The position numbers and the translations under genes were made by a program. A DNA stretch of 45,236 nucleotides from Acidobacteriota bacterium (GTDB lineage: Bacteria; Acidobacteriota; Thermoanaerobaculia; Thermoanaerobaculales; Sulfomarinibacteraceae). Position 1 is the first letter of the stretch, and each line of letters opens with the position of its first letter. The notes under the pieces are model-generated. The model was not told where the DNA came from, made no database searches, and saw only the letters and a list, made by a program, of their open reading frames with translations. This document shows, one piece after another, positions 1-11,149 of this stretch. Where the stretch lies: NCBI GenBank assembly GCA_013152895.1, contig JAADFN010000044.1:1-45236 (forward strand). The letters run 5' to 3'.

Positions 1-90
1 CCGATTGCGATGGAGCGCGGGTTGCGGTTTGCGATTCGCGAGGGCGGCCGAACCGTCGGCGCCGGCTCCATCACGGAAATCCTGGAGTAG
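1..90 (+). CDS. tuf: Elongation factor Tu, C-terminal fragment (5' truncated by window edge)
   Basis: Open frame from base 1: PIAMERGLRFAIREGGRTVGAGSITEILE*, the EF-Tu C-terminus, directly upstream of rpsJ. Confidence 0.93.
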   Translation, partial: PIAMERGLRFAIREGGRTVGAGSITEILE

Positions 91-93
91 GTC

Positions 94-414
94 ATGGCGA
101 GCGAGAAGATCCGCATTCGGCTCAAGGCGTACGATTACAGGCTGCTCGACCAGTCGGCATCTGAGATCGTCGACACGGCGCAACGGACCGGGGCACGTAT
201 CTCGGGTCCGATTCCGTTGCCGACGCACATTCAGCGGTTTACGGTATTGCGCTCGCCTCACGTGGACAAGAAGTCCCGTGAGCAGTTCGAGATCCGTACA
301 CACAAAAGACTTCTCGATATCCTCGAACCGACGCAGCAGACCATCGACGCCTTGATGAAGCTCGAGCTGCCGGCGGGGGTGGATGTCGAGATCAAGGCCT
401 ACGGGGCGAGGTGA
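94..414 (+). CDS. rpsJ: 30S ribosomal protein S10
   Basis: [40 protein letters not shown]; operon position. Confidence 0.98.
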   Translation: MASEKIRIRLKAYDYRLLDQSASEIVDTAQRTGARISGPIPLPTHIQRFTVLRSPHVDKKSREQFEIRTHKRLLDILEPTQQTIDALMKLELPAGVDVEIKAYGAR

Positions 415-422
415 GGCGCGTT

Positions 423-1049
423 ATGATCAGGGGCATTCTAGGCAAGAAGATCGGCATGACGCAGGTTTTTGACGAGGAAGGCCGTGTGGTCCCCGTGACG
501 ATCGTTCAGGCGGGGCCATGCGTGGTCGTCCAGCGGCGAACGGCCCAGCGGGACGGGTACGAGGCCGCGCAGCTCGGCCTCGTCGAGGGACGGCCGGCGC
601 GCAAGGTCACGAAGCCGTTGCTGGGACACTTCGAAAAGGCGGGGGTTCCTCCAACGCGTTTCCTGGCGGAGGTTCCGGTTGACGAAAACGATGACACGAA
701 GCCTGGCGACGCCGTCCTGGTCGAGATCTTCGAGGCCGATGAGCCCGTCCACGTGATGGGAGCTTCGAAGGGCCGCGGATTCCAGGGCGTCATCAAGCGG
801 TATGGCTTCAAAGGCGGCGGCGCCAGCCACGGTTCCATGTTCCATCGTGCGCCGGGTTCCATCGGGGCCGCCGCGTATCCCGCCCGCGTTTTTGCGGGCA
901 CCAGGATGCCGGGTCATCAGGGCAATCGAAACGTAACGGTGAAGAATGTCCGTGTCGTCAAGGTCGATACCGAGCGGAACCTTCTGTTTCTCAAGGGTGG
1001 GGTGCCGGGAGCGCGGAACAGCTACGTGCGCATTGTCAAGGCATCGTGA
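423..1049 (+). CDS. rplC: 50S ribosomal protein L3
   Basis: MIRGILGKKIGMTQVFDEEG..., RAPGSIGAAAYPARVFAGTRMPGHQGN; ATG at 423 preferred over GTG at 411. Confidence 0.97.
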   Translation: MIRGILGKKIGMTQVFDEEGRVVPVTIVQAGPCVVVQRRTAQRDGYEAAQLGLVEGRPARKVTKPLLGHFEKAGVPPTRFLAEVPVDENDDTKPGDAVLVEIFEADEPVHVMGASKGRGFQGVIKRYGFKGGGASHGSMFHRAPGSIGAAAYPARVFAGTRMPGHQGNRNVTVKNVRVVKVDTERNLLFLKGGVPGARNSYVRIVKAS

Positions 1050-1061
1050 GGCGGGGGGTGG

Positions 1062-1688
1062 ATGATGAAGATTGATGTCAAGAACTGGGAGAACGAAGTC
1101 GTCGGCGAGGCCGAGCTTCCGGAGAACGTGTTTGGCCGCAAGGTCAGCGAGCACCTCGTCTGGGAGGTTGTGCGGGCCTTCTTGGCCAGCCGCCGGCGTG
1201 GAACTCACAAGACGAAGGAACGCGGCGAAGTGGCCGGATCGGGGTTGAAGCCGTGGAAGCAGAAGCACACGGGCCGTGCGCGCGCCGGCGACAGACGCTC
1301 GCCCCTGTGGCGGCATGGGGGCACGACGTTCGGCCCGAGGCCGCGGTCATACGTGATGAAGGTGAACAAGAAGGCCCGCCGGGCCGCGCTGGCAGGCGTC
1401 CTTTCGCAGAGAAGCGCCGAGGGTCAGCTCGTTGTTCTCGAAAGCTTGACGCTGCCAGAGGCGAAAACGAAGTCGTTTCTCGAACGCCTGGACCGGCTCG
1501 GCCTGGCCGGGGAGAAGGTCCTGTTCATCGACGGGCTCGAGAATCTCAACCTGTATCTTGCCAGCCGGAATCGTCCGGAGCTTCTCGCGCTGGATCCGCG
1601 ATCCGTCAATGCCTACGAGGTCTTGAACCACCGCTGGATCGTGACGACCCAGGACGGCCTGAAAGCGCTGGCGGAGGTGCTGTCATGA
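1062..1688 (+). CDS. rplD: 50S ribosomal protein L4
   Basis: RRGTHKTKERGEVAGSGLKPWKQKHTGRARAGDRRSPLWRHGGTTFGPRPRSY. Confidence 0.97.
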   Translation: MMKIDVKNWENEVVGEAELPENVFGRKVSEHLVWEVVRAFLASRRRGTHKTKERGEVAGSGLKPWKQKHTGRARAGDRRSPLWRHGGTTFGPRPRSYVMKVNKKARRAALAGVLSQRSAEGQLVVLESLTLPEAKTKSFLERLDRLGLAGEKVLFIDGLENLNLYLASRNRPELLALDPRSVNAYEVLNHRWIVTTQDGLKALAEVLS

Positions 1689-1978
1689 AGGCTCGAAATG
1701 TCATTTTGCGCCCGGTCATCACAGAAAAGACAACGTTCGTCCAGGATCAGGAGAACACCGTCACGTTCGAAGTCGATCGCCGGGCCAACAAGATCGAGAT
1801 CCGGCGCGCCGTCGAGGAGCTCTTCGACGTCCAAGTGCTCGATGTCCACGTCGTGAACCGGAAGGGAAAACCGATCAAGCAGGCCGGCCGCGTCATCAAC
1901 CACAGGGCGATGAGGCGGAAGGCGTACGTGAAGCTTGCTCCTGGATCGAAGACCCTCGAGTTCTTCGAAGGCATTTGA
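1685..1978 (+). CDS. rplW: 50S ribosomal protein L23
   Basis: [55 protein letters not shown]-type overlap with rplD. Confidence 0.97.
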   Translation: MKARNVILRPVITEKTTFVQDQENTVTFEVDRRANKIEIRRAVEELFDVQVLDVHVVNRKGKPIKQAGRVINHRAMRRKAYVKLAPGSKTLEFFEGI

Positions 1979-1988
1979 GGAGGCAGGG

Positions 1989-2813
1989 ATGGGAATTCGA
2001 AAGTTCAGACCCACATCCCCTGGCCGGCGGTTCGTCACGGTCCAGGACTTTGAAGAGGTTACCGTTTCACGCCCGCTCAAGAAGTTGACGAAGGGAATCA
2101 AGCGTTCCTCGGGACGCAACAACGATGGTCGCATCACGTCGCGCCACCGCGGGCAGGGTCACAAACGGCGGTACCGCGCGATCGATTTCAAGCGGAACAA
2201 GCTCGACGTTCCGGCCACGGTTTCGAGTATCGAGTACGATCCGAACCGCTCCGCGCGCATCGCTCTGCTGCATTATGCGGACGGCGAGAAGAGGTACATC
2301 CTGGCGCCGGTCGATCTGAAGCCGGGCGATTCGGTGATCGCCGGCGAAAAGGTCGAGGTCCGGCCCGGCAACGCGATGCCGTTGGAAAACATCCCCCTCG
2401 GCACCCTGGTCCACAATATCGAGCTCAAGCCTGGCAAGGGCGGCCAGATCGTCCGCTCCGCGGGCGCCTCGGCCCAGATCATGGCGAAAGAGGGGAAATA
2501 TGCGACGCTCAGGCTTCCCTCCGGCGAGATGAGGATGGTGCTGGCGTCCTGCATGGCCACGATCGGTCAGGTCGGCAATGCCGACCATTCGAATATTTCC
2601 ATCGGGAAGGCCGGGCGGTCCCGGTGGCTCGGGATCCGTCCCCAGACGCGTGGAACCGCCATGAACCCCGTGGATCATCCGCACGGGGGCGGCGAGGGAC
2701 GCAACAAGGGGCGGCACCCGGTTTCCCCGTGGGGTTGGCCGACGAAGGGCGCCAAGACGCGACGCCACAAAGCGTCGGATCGTTTGATCGTCGCCCGGCG
2801 GAAGAAGAAGTAG
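1989..2813 (+). CDS. rplB: 50S ribosomal protein L2
   Basis: [21 protein letters not shown]..., [28 protein letters not shown]. Confidence 0.98.
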   Translation: MGIRKFRPTSPGRRFVTVQDFEEVTVSRPLKKLTKGIKRSSGRNNDGRITSRHRGQGHKRRYRAIDFKRNKLDVPATVSSIEYDPNRSARIALLHYADGEKRYILAPVDLKPGDSVIAGEKVEVRPGNAMPLENIPLGTLVHNIELKPGKGGQIVRSAGASAQIMAKEGKYATLRLPSGEMRMVLASCMATIGQVGNADHSNISIGKAGRSRWLGIRPQTRGTAMNPVDHPHGGGEGRNKGRHPVSPWGWPTKGAKTRRHKASDRLIVARRKKK

Positions 2814-2822
2814 GAGGAGCAG

Positions 2823-3098
2823 ATGGGACGTTCAATTCGTAAGGGGCCGTTTGTCGACGATCACCTGATGAGGAAGGTGGAAAACGTCACCGGCACTGGG
2901 GATAAGCGGGTCATCAAGACCTGGTCGCGGCGATCCACGATTACACCGTTGATGGTTGGCCTGACGATTGCCGTGCACAACGGACACAAGTTCGTTCCCG
3001 TCTACATCACGGAGAACATGGTGGGCCAGAAGTTGGGTGAGTTCGCACCGACCCGGACGTTCAGGGGACATAGCGGCAAGAAAGAAAAGGGCCACTAG
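2823..3098 (+). CDS. rpsS: 30S ribosomal protein S19
   Basis: [19 protein letters not shown]...[34 protein letters not shown]. Confidence 0.98.
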   Translation: MGRSIRKGPFVDDHLMRKVENVTGTGDKRVIKTWSRRSTITPLMVGLTIAVHNGHKFVPVYITENMVGQKLGEFAPTRTFRGHSGKKEKGH

Positions 3099-3105
3099 GG
3101 AGAGA

Positions 3106-3453
3106 ATGATGGAAGCTCGAGCCAAACTCCGCTATTATCGTTCCTCGCCGCAGAAGGTCCGGCTCGTCGCCGACCTCATCCGCGGTCAGCAGGTCACAAG
3201 GGCTTTGACAACGCTTCAGCTCACTCCGAAGTACGCGGCCCGCGACATGGAGAAGCTGGTACGTTCGGCGCTCGCGAACCTGGAACAGGCTCATCCGGGC
3301 GTGGATCAGGATGAAGTCTTCGTCAATCGAGTGACCGTTGATGATGGTCCGCGGCTCAAACGTGGGCGGGCCGCCTCGAAGTGGGTGCGCTGGCACCGGA
3401 TCTTGAAACGGATGTGCCACATCACCGTCGAGCTCGGTGTGCGGGAATCTTAA
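3106..3453 (+). CDS. rplV: 50S ribosomal protein L22
   Basis: [30 protein letters not shown]...; ATG 3106 or 3109. Confidence 0.97.
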   Translation: MMEARAKLRYYRSSPQKVRLVADLIRGQQVTRALTTLQLTPKYAARDMEKLVRSALANLEQAHPGVDQDEVFVNRVTVDDGPRLKRGRAASKWVRWHRILKRMCHITVELGVRES

Positions 3454-3463
3454 GGAGGCAGAG

Positions 3464-4117
3464 GTGGGACAGAAAACGCATCCCTACGGCTTTCGCCTGG
3501 GCTACAACAACACGTGGCGCTCACGGTGGTATGCCGACAAGAAGAATTACGCGGAGCTGCTTCATGAAGATCTCCGCCTCCGGCAGGAGCTCAAGCAACG
3601 ACTCGCGAATGCCGCCGTCAGCGCCATCGATATCGAGCGGACGGCGAACAAGCTCCGGGTGAATATCCTCTCCGGGCGTCCCGGCATCATCATCGGCCGC
3701 AAGGGCGCGGAGGTCGACAAGCTTCGGGATGACCTGATGCGGCGATACGGTCAGGACATCCATATCAATATCCAGGAGATTCAGCGGCCGGAGGTCGATG
3801 CGCAACTGATCGCAGAGAACGTCGCGCGGCAGCTCGAGCGCCGGATCGCGTTTCGCCGCGCCATGCGGCGTGCCCAGGAAAACGCCCTCCGTTTTGGGGC
3901 GCAGGGTGTCAAGATCAAGTGCTCCGGGCGTCTGAACGGCGCCGAGATCGCGCGGTCGGAGTGGTACCAGCAGGGCCGGCTGCCGCTGCATACCTTGAAG
4001 GCGGACATCGATTACGGGTTTGCGACCGCGTACACGACCTACGGCGTGATCGGCGTCAAAGTGTGGGTGTACCGCGGCGAGCGCCACCGGGCTCGCGGGT
4101 ATCGCCGCCACCTGTAG
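3464..4117 (+). CDS. rpsC: 30S ribosomal protein S3
   Basis: GTG start after [38 protein letters not shown] domain [17 protein letters not shown]. Confidence 0.97.
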   Translation: MGQKTHPYGFRLGYNNTWRSRWYADKKNYAELLHEDLRLRQELKQRLANAAVSAIDIERTANKLRVNILSGRPGIIIGRKGAEVDKLRDDLMRRYGQDIHINIQEIQRPEVDAQLIAENVARQLERRIAFRRAMRRAQENALRFGAQGVKIKCSGRLNGAEIARSEWYQQGRLPLHTLKADIDYGFATAYTTYGVIGVKVWVYRGERHRARGYRRHL

Positions 4118-4131
4118 GGAGGAGAGCTGTC

Positions 4132-4548
4132 ATGTTGATGCCAAAGAAGGTCAAGTACAGGAAACAGCAGCGTGGACGGCGCCGCGGTCTTGCGTATCGA
4201 GGGTCGACGCTTTCATTCGGCGACTATGCCCTGCAGGCCATCGAGGTGGGCTGGATTACGGCGCGGCAGATCGAGGCGGCCCGTGTCGCGATGACGCGTC
4301 ACGTCAAGCGTGGCGGCAAGATCTGGATCCGGATCTTCCCGGACAAGCCGATCACGAAGAAGCCGCTGGAGACGCGGATGGGAAAAGGGAAGGGAAACCC
4401 GGAAGAGTGGGTTGCCGTCGTCAAGCCCGCCCGGATTCTCTACGAGATGGAGGGTGTGCCCGAGGATATCGCCCGTGAGGCGATGCGGCTCGCGGCCCAC
4501 AAGTTGCCGATCAAGACGCGGTTCATTATGAGGAGTGAGATGCCATGA
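4132..4548 (+). CDS. rplP: 50S ribosomal protein L16
   Basis: [43 protein letters not shown]. Confidence 0.98.
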   Translation: MLMPKKVKYRKQQRGRRRGLAYRGSTLSFGDYALQAIEVGWITARQIEAARVAMTRHVKRGGKIWIRIFPDKPITKKPLETRMGKGKGNPEEWVAVVKPARILYEMEGVPEDIAREAMRLAAHKLPIKTRFIMRSEMP

Positions 4549-4745
4549 AGGCGAAGCAGATGCGCGAACAGTCCCCGGAGGAGCTCCAGAAGACCTTGCG
4601 CGATCTGGAGGAGCAGCTCTTCAAGCTCCGTTTCCAGAAGTCTACCGGTCAGATCGAGAACCCAATCAAGATTCGCGAGGTCCGCAAGGACATCGCGCGG
4701 GTATTGACCATCCTCAATGAGCGGCAGGCCGAGGAGAGTGAATAA
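4545..4745 (+). CDS. rpmC: 50S ribosomal protein L29
   Basis: [61 protein letters not shown] overlap. Confidence 0.96.
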   Translation: MKAKQMREQSPEELQKTLRDLEEQLFKLRFQKSTGQIENPIKIREVRKDIARVLTILNERQAEESE

Positions 4746-5011
4746 TGAGCAATGCGACGAAAAAGGCGAGAAAGTCCACCAAGGTCGGGGTTGTGACCTC
4801 GAGCTCGGCCGACAAGACGGTCGTCGTCAAGGTCGAAAACCTGGTGATGCATCCGTTGTATCAACGGTTCGTACGGACCTCATCCAAGTTCATGGCCCAC
4901 GACGATGAGAATACGTGCAACATCGGCGACCGTGTGTTGATCGAGGAGTGCCGGCCGCTGTCGAAGCGGAAGCGGTGGCGGATCCGAAAAATCGTCGAGC
5001 GGGCCCAGTAG
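4745..5011 (+). CDS. rpsQ: 30S ribosomal protein S17
   Basis: KVGVVTSSSADKTVVVKVENLVMHPLYQRFVRTSSKFMAHDDENTCNIGDRVLIEECRPLSKRKRWRIRKIVERAQ. Confidence 0.96.
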   Translation: MSNATKKARKSTKVGVVTSSSADKTVVVKVENLVMHPLYQRFVRTSSKFMAHDDENTCNIGDRVLIEECRPLSKRKRWRIRKIVERAQ

Positions 5012-5029
5012 CAGGCGAAGGGGCGAGAC

Positions 5030-5401
5030 ATGATCCAGATGGGTACGATTCTGAAGGTTGCTGATAACTCCGGGGCGCGGAAGCTCATGGCGATCCGTCA
5101 GCTTGGTGGTTCGGCGGCTCCACGGTACGCCGGGATTGGCGATATCATCGTGTGCTCCGTCAAGGAGGCGACGCCCGAGTCGGAGATCAAGAAGGGCACC
5201 GTCGTCAAGGCCGTGATCGTGCGAACCCGGGCGCGGACCCGGCGCCGCGACGGATCGTATATTTGTTTCGACGAGAATGCGGCCGTGTTGATCAATCCGC
5301 AAAAGGAGCCCATCGGGACCCGTGTTTTCGGGCCGGTGGCCCGTGAGCTGAGAGAGCGGCGATTCATGAAGATCGTCTCGCTCGCCCCCGAGGTTCTGTA
5401 G
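5030..5401 (+). CDS. rplN: 50S ribosomal protein L14
   Basis: [27 protein letters not shown]...[28 protein letters not shown]. Confidence 0.98.
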   Translation: MIQMGTILKVADNSGARKLMAIRQLGGSAAPRYAGIGDIIVCSVKEATPESEIKKGTVVKAVIVRTRARTRRRDGSYICFDENAAVLINPQKEPIGTRVFGPVARELRERRFMKIVSLAPEVL

Positions 5402-5409
5402 GAGGAGAG

Positions 5410-5736
5410 ATGGCGAAGCTCAAGATCAAGAAGGGCGACCTGGTCGAGGTCATCACCGGCAAGGAGCGGGGAAGCCGCGGCAAGGTGTTGAGCGTCGACC
5501 CGAAACGGGGACGGGTCGTCGTTGAAGGCGTCAACTTTATCAAACGGCATACCCGCCCGGACCCTGGGAAGAACATCCAGGGAGGGATCGTGGAGCGGGA
5601 AGCTGCCATACATATTTCGAACGTCAAACTGGTATCTCCGGACAGTGGCCGCACGACCAGGGTCGGTTTCAAGATCCTGGAAGACGGCGAAAAGGTCCGG
5701 GTTGCCAAGGTCGATGGCGCGATTCTCGACCGATAG
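5410..5736 (+). CDS. rplX: 50S ribosomal protein L24
   Basis: [46 protein letters not shown] (KOW motif). Confidence 0.97.
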   Translation: MAKLKIKKGDLVEVITGKERGSRGKVLSVDPKRGRVVVEGVNFIKRHTRPDPGKNIQGGIVEREAAIHISNVKLVSPDSGRTTRVGFKILEDGEKVRVAKVDGAILDR

Positions 5737-5744
5737 GAGGGACG

Positions 5745-6287
5745 ATGGCGCGCTTGGTTGAAAGGTACGAAAAAGAGGTGTTCCCTCAACTTCGAAAGGA
5801 GTTCGGGATCTCCAACGTCATGCAGGTGCCGCGGATCGAGAAGATCACGTGCAACATCGGCATTGGAGAAGCATCCCGCAATGCGAAGCTCCTCGATACC
5901 GCGATGGAACAGCTGGCCAACATCACCGGTCAGCATCCCGTGCTGCGCAAGGCACGGAAATCTATCGCAGCTTTCAAGTTGAGGGAAGGAATGCCGGTTG
6001 GGGTCAAGGTCACGCTGCGGCGGGTGAGGATGTACGAGTTCCTCGATCGTCTCATCAGTATTGCGTTGCCACGGGTCCGCGACTTCCGCGGGGTCAGCAC
6101 AACGGCCTTTGATGGGCGCGGGAACTACACGTTGGGCATCCGGGACATCTTGATCTTTCCCGAGGTGGATTACCAGAAGGTCGAAGAAACGATGGGGTTG
6201 AACATCACCATTTCGACCACAGCCCCCACCGACGATCAGGCGCGTGCGCTGCTCGCCGGCATGGGGATGCCGTTTCAGCATCGATAG
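5745..6287 (+). CDS. rplE: 50S ribosomal protein L5
   Basis: [43 protein letters not shown]...[24 protein letters not shown]. Confidence 0.98.
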   Translation: MARLVERYEKEVFPQLRKEFGISNVMQVPRIEKITCNIGIGEASRNAKLLDTAMEQLANITGQHPVLRKARKSIAAFKLREGMPVGVKVTLRRVRMYEFLDRLISIALPRVRDFRGVSTTAFDGRGNYTLGIRDILIFPEVDYQKVEETMGLNITISTTAPTDDQARALLAGMGMPFQHR

Positions 6288-6295
6288 GAGGAGCT

Positions 6296-6481
6296 GTGAC
6301 ACGTAAGTCTTTAATGGCCAAGAGCCTCAAGAAGCCAAAGTTTGAAGTGAGGTGCCGGAACCGGTGCCGGCTCTGCGGACGGCCTCGGGGGTACATGCGG
6401 AAGTTCCAGCTCTGTCGCATCTGCTTCCGGAAGCTCGCGTTGGAGGGGTACCTTCCAGGCGTGACGAAGGCAAGCTGGTAA
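6296..6481 (+). CDS. rpsZ: 30S ribosomal protein S14, zinc-binding type
   Basis: GTG start; [42 protein letters not shown]; CxxC...CxxC zinc ligands intact. Confidence 0.95.
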   Translation: MTRKSLMAKSLKKPKFEVRCRNRCRLCGRPRGYMRKFQLCRICFRKLALEGYLPGVTKASW

Positions 6482-6489
6482 GGGGTGGG

Positions 6490-6891
6490 ATGATGAGCAT
6501 GACAGATCCGATCGCCGATATGCTGACACGCATCCGCAACGCGACCATGGTGCGTCACGACCGCACGGACATACCCGCGTCGCGGATGAAGCTGGAAATC
6601 GCCAAGCTCCTGAAGCAGGAGGGGTACATCCGGACGTTCAAGGTGCTCGAAGAGGGTCCCCAGGGCGTTCTTCGCGTGTACCTCAAGTATTCGGAGGATG
6701 GTGAGCCGGTCATCCACGGTCTGGCGCGAGTTTCCAAACCCGGAAGGCGAGTGTATCGCGGCGTCGAAGAGTTGCAGAAGGTTCGAAACGGTCTTGGCGT
6801 TGCCCTGATTTCAACGAACGCCGGGGTTGTGACGGATGATCAGGCGCGGCGGCTCCGCGTGGGCGGCGAAGTTCTCTGCGAGATCTGGTAG
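6490..6891 (+). CDS. rpsH: 30S ribosomal protein S8
   Basis: MTDPIADMLTRIRNATMVRHDRTDIPASRMKLEIAKLLKQEGYI... Confidence 0.97.
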   Translation: MMSMTDPIADMLTRIRNATMVRHDRTDIPASRMKLEIAKLLKQEGYIRTFKVLEEGPQGVLRVYLKYSEDGEPVIHGLARVSKPGRRVYRGVEELQKVRNGLGVALISTNAGVVTDDQARRLRVGGEVLCEIW

Positions 6892-6900
6892 GGGGAAGCC

Positions 6901-7446
6901 ATGTCACGAATTGGGAAGATGCCGGTGCCGGTTCCAAAGGACGTAACCGTCCACATTGGGAATGGCGTCGTACAGGTCAAGGGGAAGAAGGGCGAGCTCC
7001 TCGTGAGGCTGCTGCCCGGAATCAGCGCAAAGGTGGACAATGACACGGTTCATCTCGAGCGCGAAGACGAGACCAAGCAGGTTCGTTCATTTCACGGTCT
7101 GAACCGGGCGCTCCTGGCAAACGCCGTGACAGGCGTTTCCACGGGCTGGAAAAAGGAGCTCGAGATCATCGGCATCGGCTACCGGGTGGAGAAGCAGGGC
7201 ACGACGGTTGTCTTCAACCTGGGGTACTCTCACTCGATCAGTTTTCCCGAGCCCGAGGGTATCTCGATCGACGTTCAGCCAAAGGCCAACCGTATCACCG
7301 TCGAGGGGATCGACCGCCAGCGGGTCGGCCAGGTGGCGGCCGAGATCCGGGCGCTTCGCCCGCCGGAACCGTACAAGGGCAAGGGTATTCGCTACGTCGG
7401 CGAGCACGTGCGGCGTAAAGCCGGGAAACAGGGAGCAAAGGCATGA
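6901..7446 (+). CDS. rplF: 50S ribosomal protein L6
   Basis: MSRIGKMPVPVPKDVTVHIGNGVVQVKGKKGEL...[29 protein letters not shown]. Confidence 0.98.
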   Translation: MSRIGKMPVPVPKDVTVHIGNGVVQVKGKKGELLVRLLPGISAKVDNDTVHLEREDETKQVRSFHGLNRALLANAVTGVSTGWKKELEIIGIGYRVEKQGTTVVFNLGYSHSISFPEPEGISIDVQPKANRITVEGIDRQRVGQVAAEIRALRPPEPYKGKGIRYVGEHVRRKAGKQGAKA

Positions 7447-7811
7447 GCAGAATAAGTGATCGGAAGCTGCGCCGGGTTCGGATCAAGCGCCGTTACCGCC
7501 ATCTGGTGCGCGGAACCGCGAGCCGCCCCCGTTTTGCGGTCTACAGGAGCCTCCGGCACGTCTATGCCCAGATCATCGACGACGAACGGGGGATGACCCT
7601 GGCCTCGGCGTCAACCCTCGAAAAAGACGTTGCCGGCGCAAAGAAAAACGCGGGCAACCGCGACTCCGCCGCCGTGATCGGCCGGCTGATTGCCGATCGG
7701 GCGAAAAGCCAGGGAATCGAAACTGTCGTGTTCGATCGTGGCGGTTTCCAGTACCACGGCGTCATCCGCGCCATCGCTGATGCTGCCCGTGATGCGGGCC
7801 TCAAGTTCTAG
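7443..7811 (+). CDS. rplR: 50S ribosomal protein L18
   Basis: [49 protein letters not shown]... Confidence 0.97.
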   Translation: MSRISDRKLRRVRIKRRYRHLVRGTASRPRFAVYRSLRHVYAQIIDDERGMTLASASTLEKDVAGAKKNAGNRDSAAVIGRLIADRAKSQGIETVVFDRGGFQYHGVIRAIADAARDAGLKF

Positions 7812-7820
7812 GGGATTGTG

Positions 7821-8438
7821 ATGAGGAACCAAGAATCCGAATTCGTCGAGAACGTCGTCCACATCAACCGGGTTGCCAAGGTGGTCAAGGGCGGCAAGAA
7901 CTTTTCCTTTTCCGCAGTGGTTGTCGCCGGCGATGGAAATGGCAAGGTGGGCTTCGGCACCGGCAAGGCCCGCGAAGTTCCTGCAGCCATTCAGAAGGCC
8001 ATGGAAGACGCCAAGCGGGACATGATCCGTGTGCCGATGGTCGGGGGGACCGTCCCCCACAAGATCTGGGGGCGGTGGGGTGCGACGCGCGTGCTGCTCA
8101 GGCCGGCATCCCCCGGGACCGGCGTCATCGCCGGCGGAGGAGTCCGCGCCGTCCTGGAGTCGGCGGGGGTTCAGGACGTCCTCACGAAGATCGTTGGAAG
8201 CCGGAACCCGTTCAACGTGGTTCGTGCCACGTTCGATGCCTTGACCAACCTGATGACCGAACGGCAGGTGAGAAGGCTCCGTGGCCTGGAACCCCTTGCG
8301 GACGATCCCGAGTCCGCGGCGTCTGCGGATGTTGACACTGCGCCGGCGGAGGCGGTTGCCGAGGACGCGGAGGCGGTTGCCGAGGACGATGAAGAGCCGG
8401 CAGCGGCCGTCGAGGCCGAGGAGGGCGGTGCCTCATGA
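7821..8438 (+). CDS. rpsE: 30S ribosomal protein S5 with an acidic Ala/Glu/Asp-rich C-terminal extension
   Basis: [51 protein letters not shown]; tail [45 protein letters not shown]. Confidence 0.96.
   Translation: MRNQESEFVENVVHINRVAKVVKGGKNFSFSAVVVAGDGNGKVGFGTGKAREVPAAIQKAMEDAKRDMIRVPMVGGTVPHKIWGRWGATRVLLRPASPGTGVIAGGGVRAVLESAGVQDVLTKIVGSRNPFNVVRATFDALTNLMTERQVRRLRGLEPLADDPESAASADVDTAPAEAVAEDAEAVAEDDEEPAAAVEAEEGGAS
8346..8387 (+). repeat. Perfect 21-bp tandem duplication (2 units) inside the rpsE tail
   Basis: gcggaggcggttgccgaggac repeated back to back (8346-8366, 8367-8387), encoding AEAVAED twice. Confidence 0.97.
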
Positions 8439-8644
8439 GTCCACGAAAGACCAAGAGCACGAAGATGTTGAGGATCACCCAGGTCCGGAGCGGGATCGGG
8501 CGCCAGGAGCACCAGAAACGCGTGCTGAAGGGCCTGGGTCTCGGTCGAATCGGGCGAACGGTGGTTCGGCCGGACCATCCGGCAATTCGCGGAATGGTCG
8601 ACAAGATTCCACACCTGGTTTCGGTTGAAGAAGTGGAGGGGTGA
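8435..8644 (+). CDS. rpmD: 50S ribosomal protein L30
   Basis: [59 protein letters not shown]. Confidence 0.96.
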   Translation: MSPRKTKSTKMLRITQVRSGIGRQEHQKRVLKGLGLGRIGRTVVRPDHPAIRGMVDKIPHLVSVEEVEG

Positions 8645-8646
8645 CG

Positions 8647-9096
8647 ATGGAGCTGCACACGTTACGTCCCGCCCCCGGGGCCAAGAAGCCGCGCAAGCGC
8701 GTTGGCCGCGGTCCCGGATCGGGCCATGGCAAGACAGCCGGGCGTGGCCACAAGGGTCAGAAGTCCCGGAGCGGTTACTCGCGGCGTTTCGGATTCGAAG
8801 GCGGCCAGATGCCGCTCGTCCGGCAGATTCCGAAGCGTGGGTTTACCAATATCTTTCGCGTCGAGTTCCAGTTGGTTCATCTGAAAGATCTCGAAAGCCA
8901 GTTCGAGGACGGAAGCTCGGTGACGCTCGAGCTTCTTGCCTCCAAGGGCTTGATCCGTCCGCGTAAAGGGCCGGTGAAGATCCTGGCGGACGGAGATCTC
9001 TCGAAGAAACTGACTGTTCAGGCGCACAAGTTCTCACAATCGGCTCAAGCGAAAATCGAGGCTGCGGGCGGCAGCTGTGAGGTGGTTTCGTCGTGA
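8647..9096 (+). CDS. rplO: 50S ribosomal protein L15
   Basis: [44 protein letters not shown]. Confidence 0.97.
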   Translation: MELHTLRPAPGAKKPRKRVGRGPGSGHGKTAGRGHKGQKSRSGYSRRFGFEGGQMPLVRQIPKRGFTNIFRVEFQLVHLKDLESQFEDGSSVTLELLASKGLIRPRKGPVKILADGDLSKKLTVQAHKFSQSAQAKIEAAGGSCEVVSS

Positions 9097-10475
9097 TCGA
9101 GAGCTTCCGGAATATCTTTGTCATCCCAGATCTTCGCAAACGGATCATATTCACGTTTATGCTGCTGGGGGTGTACCGTCTCGGCGCATTCATCCCAACG
9201 CCCGGGGTGGATCCGCAGGCGATCGCCGAGTTCATGGCAGCTTCCAAGGGAACGGTCCTCGGCTTTCTGAATCTGTTTTCCGGAGGCGCGCTCGGACGTA
9301 TGGGCGTGTTCGCCCTGGGAATCATGCCGTACATTTCGGCATCGATTATCCTGGAGCTGCTGACCGTCGTCTGGCCGTACCTGGAGAAGCTCTCCAAGGA
9401 GGGCGAGCTCGGCCGGCGGAAGATCACGCAGTACACGCGGTACGGCACCGTTGTGCTGTCGATCATCCAGTCCCTGGGTATTTCCTTCTTCCTGGAGCGG
9501 ACGACCGCTCCCGGCGGCGCCGCGTTGGTGCCCTCGCCGGGGTGGGGCTTCCGCATGATGACGGTGCTCACGCTGACGACGGGCACGGCCTTCGTGATGT
9601 GGCTCGGCGAGCAGATCACGGAACGTGGCGTTGGGAATGGCATTTCACTGATCATCTTTGCAGGTATCGTCGTTGGCCTGCCCCAAGCGATCATCAACAC
9701 GATGGTCGACATCAAGACCGGATCGTTGAGCATCATCACCGTCGTCGTCCTCGTGGTATTCATGGTCGCAGTTGTCGCCGCGATCGTGTACATGGAACGG
9801 GCCCAACGCCGTATCCCGGTGCAGTATGCCAAGCGGGTCGTCGGCCGGCGCGTCTACGGTGGGCAAAGCACGTACCTCCCGCTTCGTTTGAACACCGGCG
9901 GCGTGATCCCGGTCATTTTTGCAGCGTCGATCATGTCGTTCCCGCAGACGATCGGCCAGATGATTCAGAATCCCTGGCTGAAGAGGATGACAGAGGCCCT
10001 GGCCTGGGGTCAGCCGCTCTACAACCTGATCTACTTTGCGTCGATCATCTTCTTCTGCTACTTCTACACGTCGATCATCTTCAACCCGGAAGATACCGCC
10101 GAGAACATGCAGAAATACGGCGGGTTCATCCCCGGTATCCGGCCGGGCCGCCGGACGTCGGAGTTCATCGACAAGATTCTGACTCGGATCACCCTGGTTG
10201 GCGCCATCTACCTGGCCCTCGTGGCGATCCTTCCCGAAATCCTGATCGCCGGATTCAAGGTTGCGACGATTCCGGTCATCGGGCCGTCGCTCGATGCCGT
10301 CCTTCCACGCTGGTTCACGGAGGGCCTTGGGATTAAGTTCTACTTTGGCGGTACGTCCCTGCTGATCGTTGTGCAGGTTGCAATGGACACCGTCCAGCAG
10401 ATTGAATCCCAGCTCGTGATGCGGAACTACGACGGTTTCATGAGGCGCGGGCGCAGTCGCGGGAGGAAGTCATGA
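9093..10475 (+). CDS. secY: Preprotein translocase subunit SecY
   Basis: GTG start overlapping rplO stop; [78 protein letters not shown]. Confidence 0.98.
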   Translation: MIESFRNIFVIPDLRKRIIFTFMLLGVYRLGAFIPTPGVDPQAIAEFMAASKGTVLGFLNLFSGGALGRMGVFALGIMPYISASIILELLTVVWPYLEKLSKEGELGRRKITQYTRYGTVVLSIIQSLGISFFLERTTAPGGAALVPSPGWGFRMMTVLTLTTGTAFVMWLGEQITERGVGNGISLIIFAGIVVGLPQAIINTMVDIKTGSLSIITVVVLVVFMVAVVAAIVYMERAQRRIPVQYAKRVVGRRVYGGQSTYLPLRLNTGGVIPVIFAASIMSFPQTIGQMIQNPWLKRMTEALAWGQPLYNLIYFASIIFFCYFYTSIIFNPEDTAENMQKYGGFIPGIRPGRRTSEFIDKILTRITLVGAIYLALVAILPEILIAGFKVATIPVIGPSLDAVLPRWFTEGLGIKFYFGGTSLLIVVQVAMDTVQQIESQLVMRNYDGFMRRGRSRGRKS

Positions 10476-11149
10476 CGAGCATCTACCGCAGCTTGAACCT
10501 GATCTTGCTCGGCCCTCCCGGATGCGGCAAGGGAACGCAGGCGAAGGTCCTCAGCGAGAAGTACCACGTTCCCCACGTGTCGACCGGAGATATGCTACGG
10601 TCCGAGGTTCGGCGTGGTACCGAGCTCGGGATGAAGGCGAAGGAGATCATGGATCGGGGCGAGCTGGTTCCCGATTCGATCGTTGGATCGATGATTTTGC
10701 GCCGCCTCGACGAGGCGGATTGTGCCCGTGGCGTGATCCTCGATGGGTATCCCCGCAACGTCGAGCAGGCAGGCGTGTTGGACGGTATCCTCGCGGAGCT
10801 CGGGAGGACGTTGGAACGCGTGATCGTCATCGAGGTGGATGACGACGTGATCGTACGCCGGCTTGGTGGTCGGCGTTCCTGCCCGAAATGCGGCCGGGTC
10901 TACCACATGGAGTACAACCCACCGCGGGATGACGCGACGTGCGACGATTGTGGCATTGCGCTTGTGCAGAGGGACGACGACCGGGAGGATGTGATTCGCG
11001 AGCGGTTACGGCTCTACCACGAGAAGACCGCTCCCCTTGTCCAGCTGTATGAGCAGCGGGGGCTGGTCGTCAGGGTTGATGGGAATCAACCTGTCGAGGG
11101 TGTTACCGAGGGTATTGTCGAGGCTCTCGGAACCCCGTTGAACAGATGA
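10472..11149 (+). CDS. adk: Adenylate kinase (zinc lid type)
   Basis: LILLGPPGCGKGTQAKVLSEKYHVPHVSTGDMLR; CPKCGRVYHMEYNPPRDDATCDDCG. Confidence 0.98.
   Translation: MTSIYRSLNLILLGPPGCGKGTQAKVLSEKYHVPHVSTGDMLRSEVRRGTELGMKAKEIMDRGELVPDSIVGSMILRRLDEADCARGVILDGYPRNVEQAGVLDGILAELGRTLERVIVIEVDDDVIVRRLGGRRSCPKCGRVYHMEYNPPRDDATCDDCGIALVQRDDDREDVIRERLRLYHEKTAPLVQLYEQRGLVVRVDGNQPVEGVTEGIVEALGTPLNR

Noticed and set aside
9077-10336. 419-aa ORF in the alternative frame of secY
   Set aside because: secY (9093-10475) is unmistakable; the other frame is a high-GC artefact.
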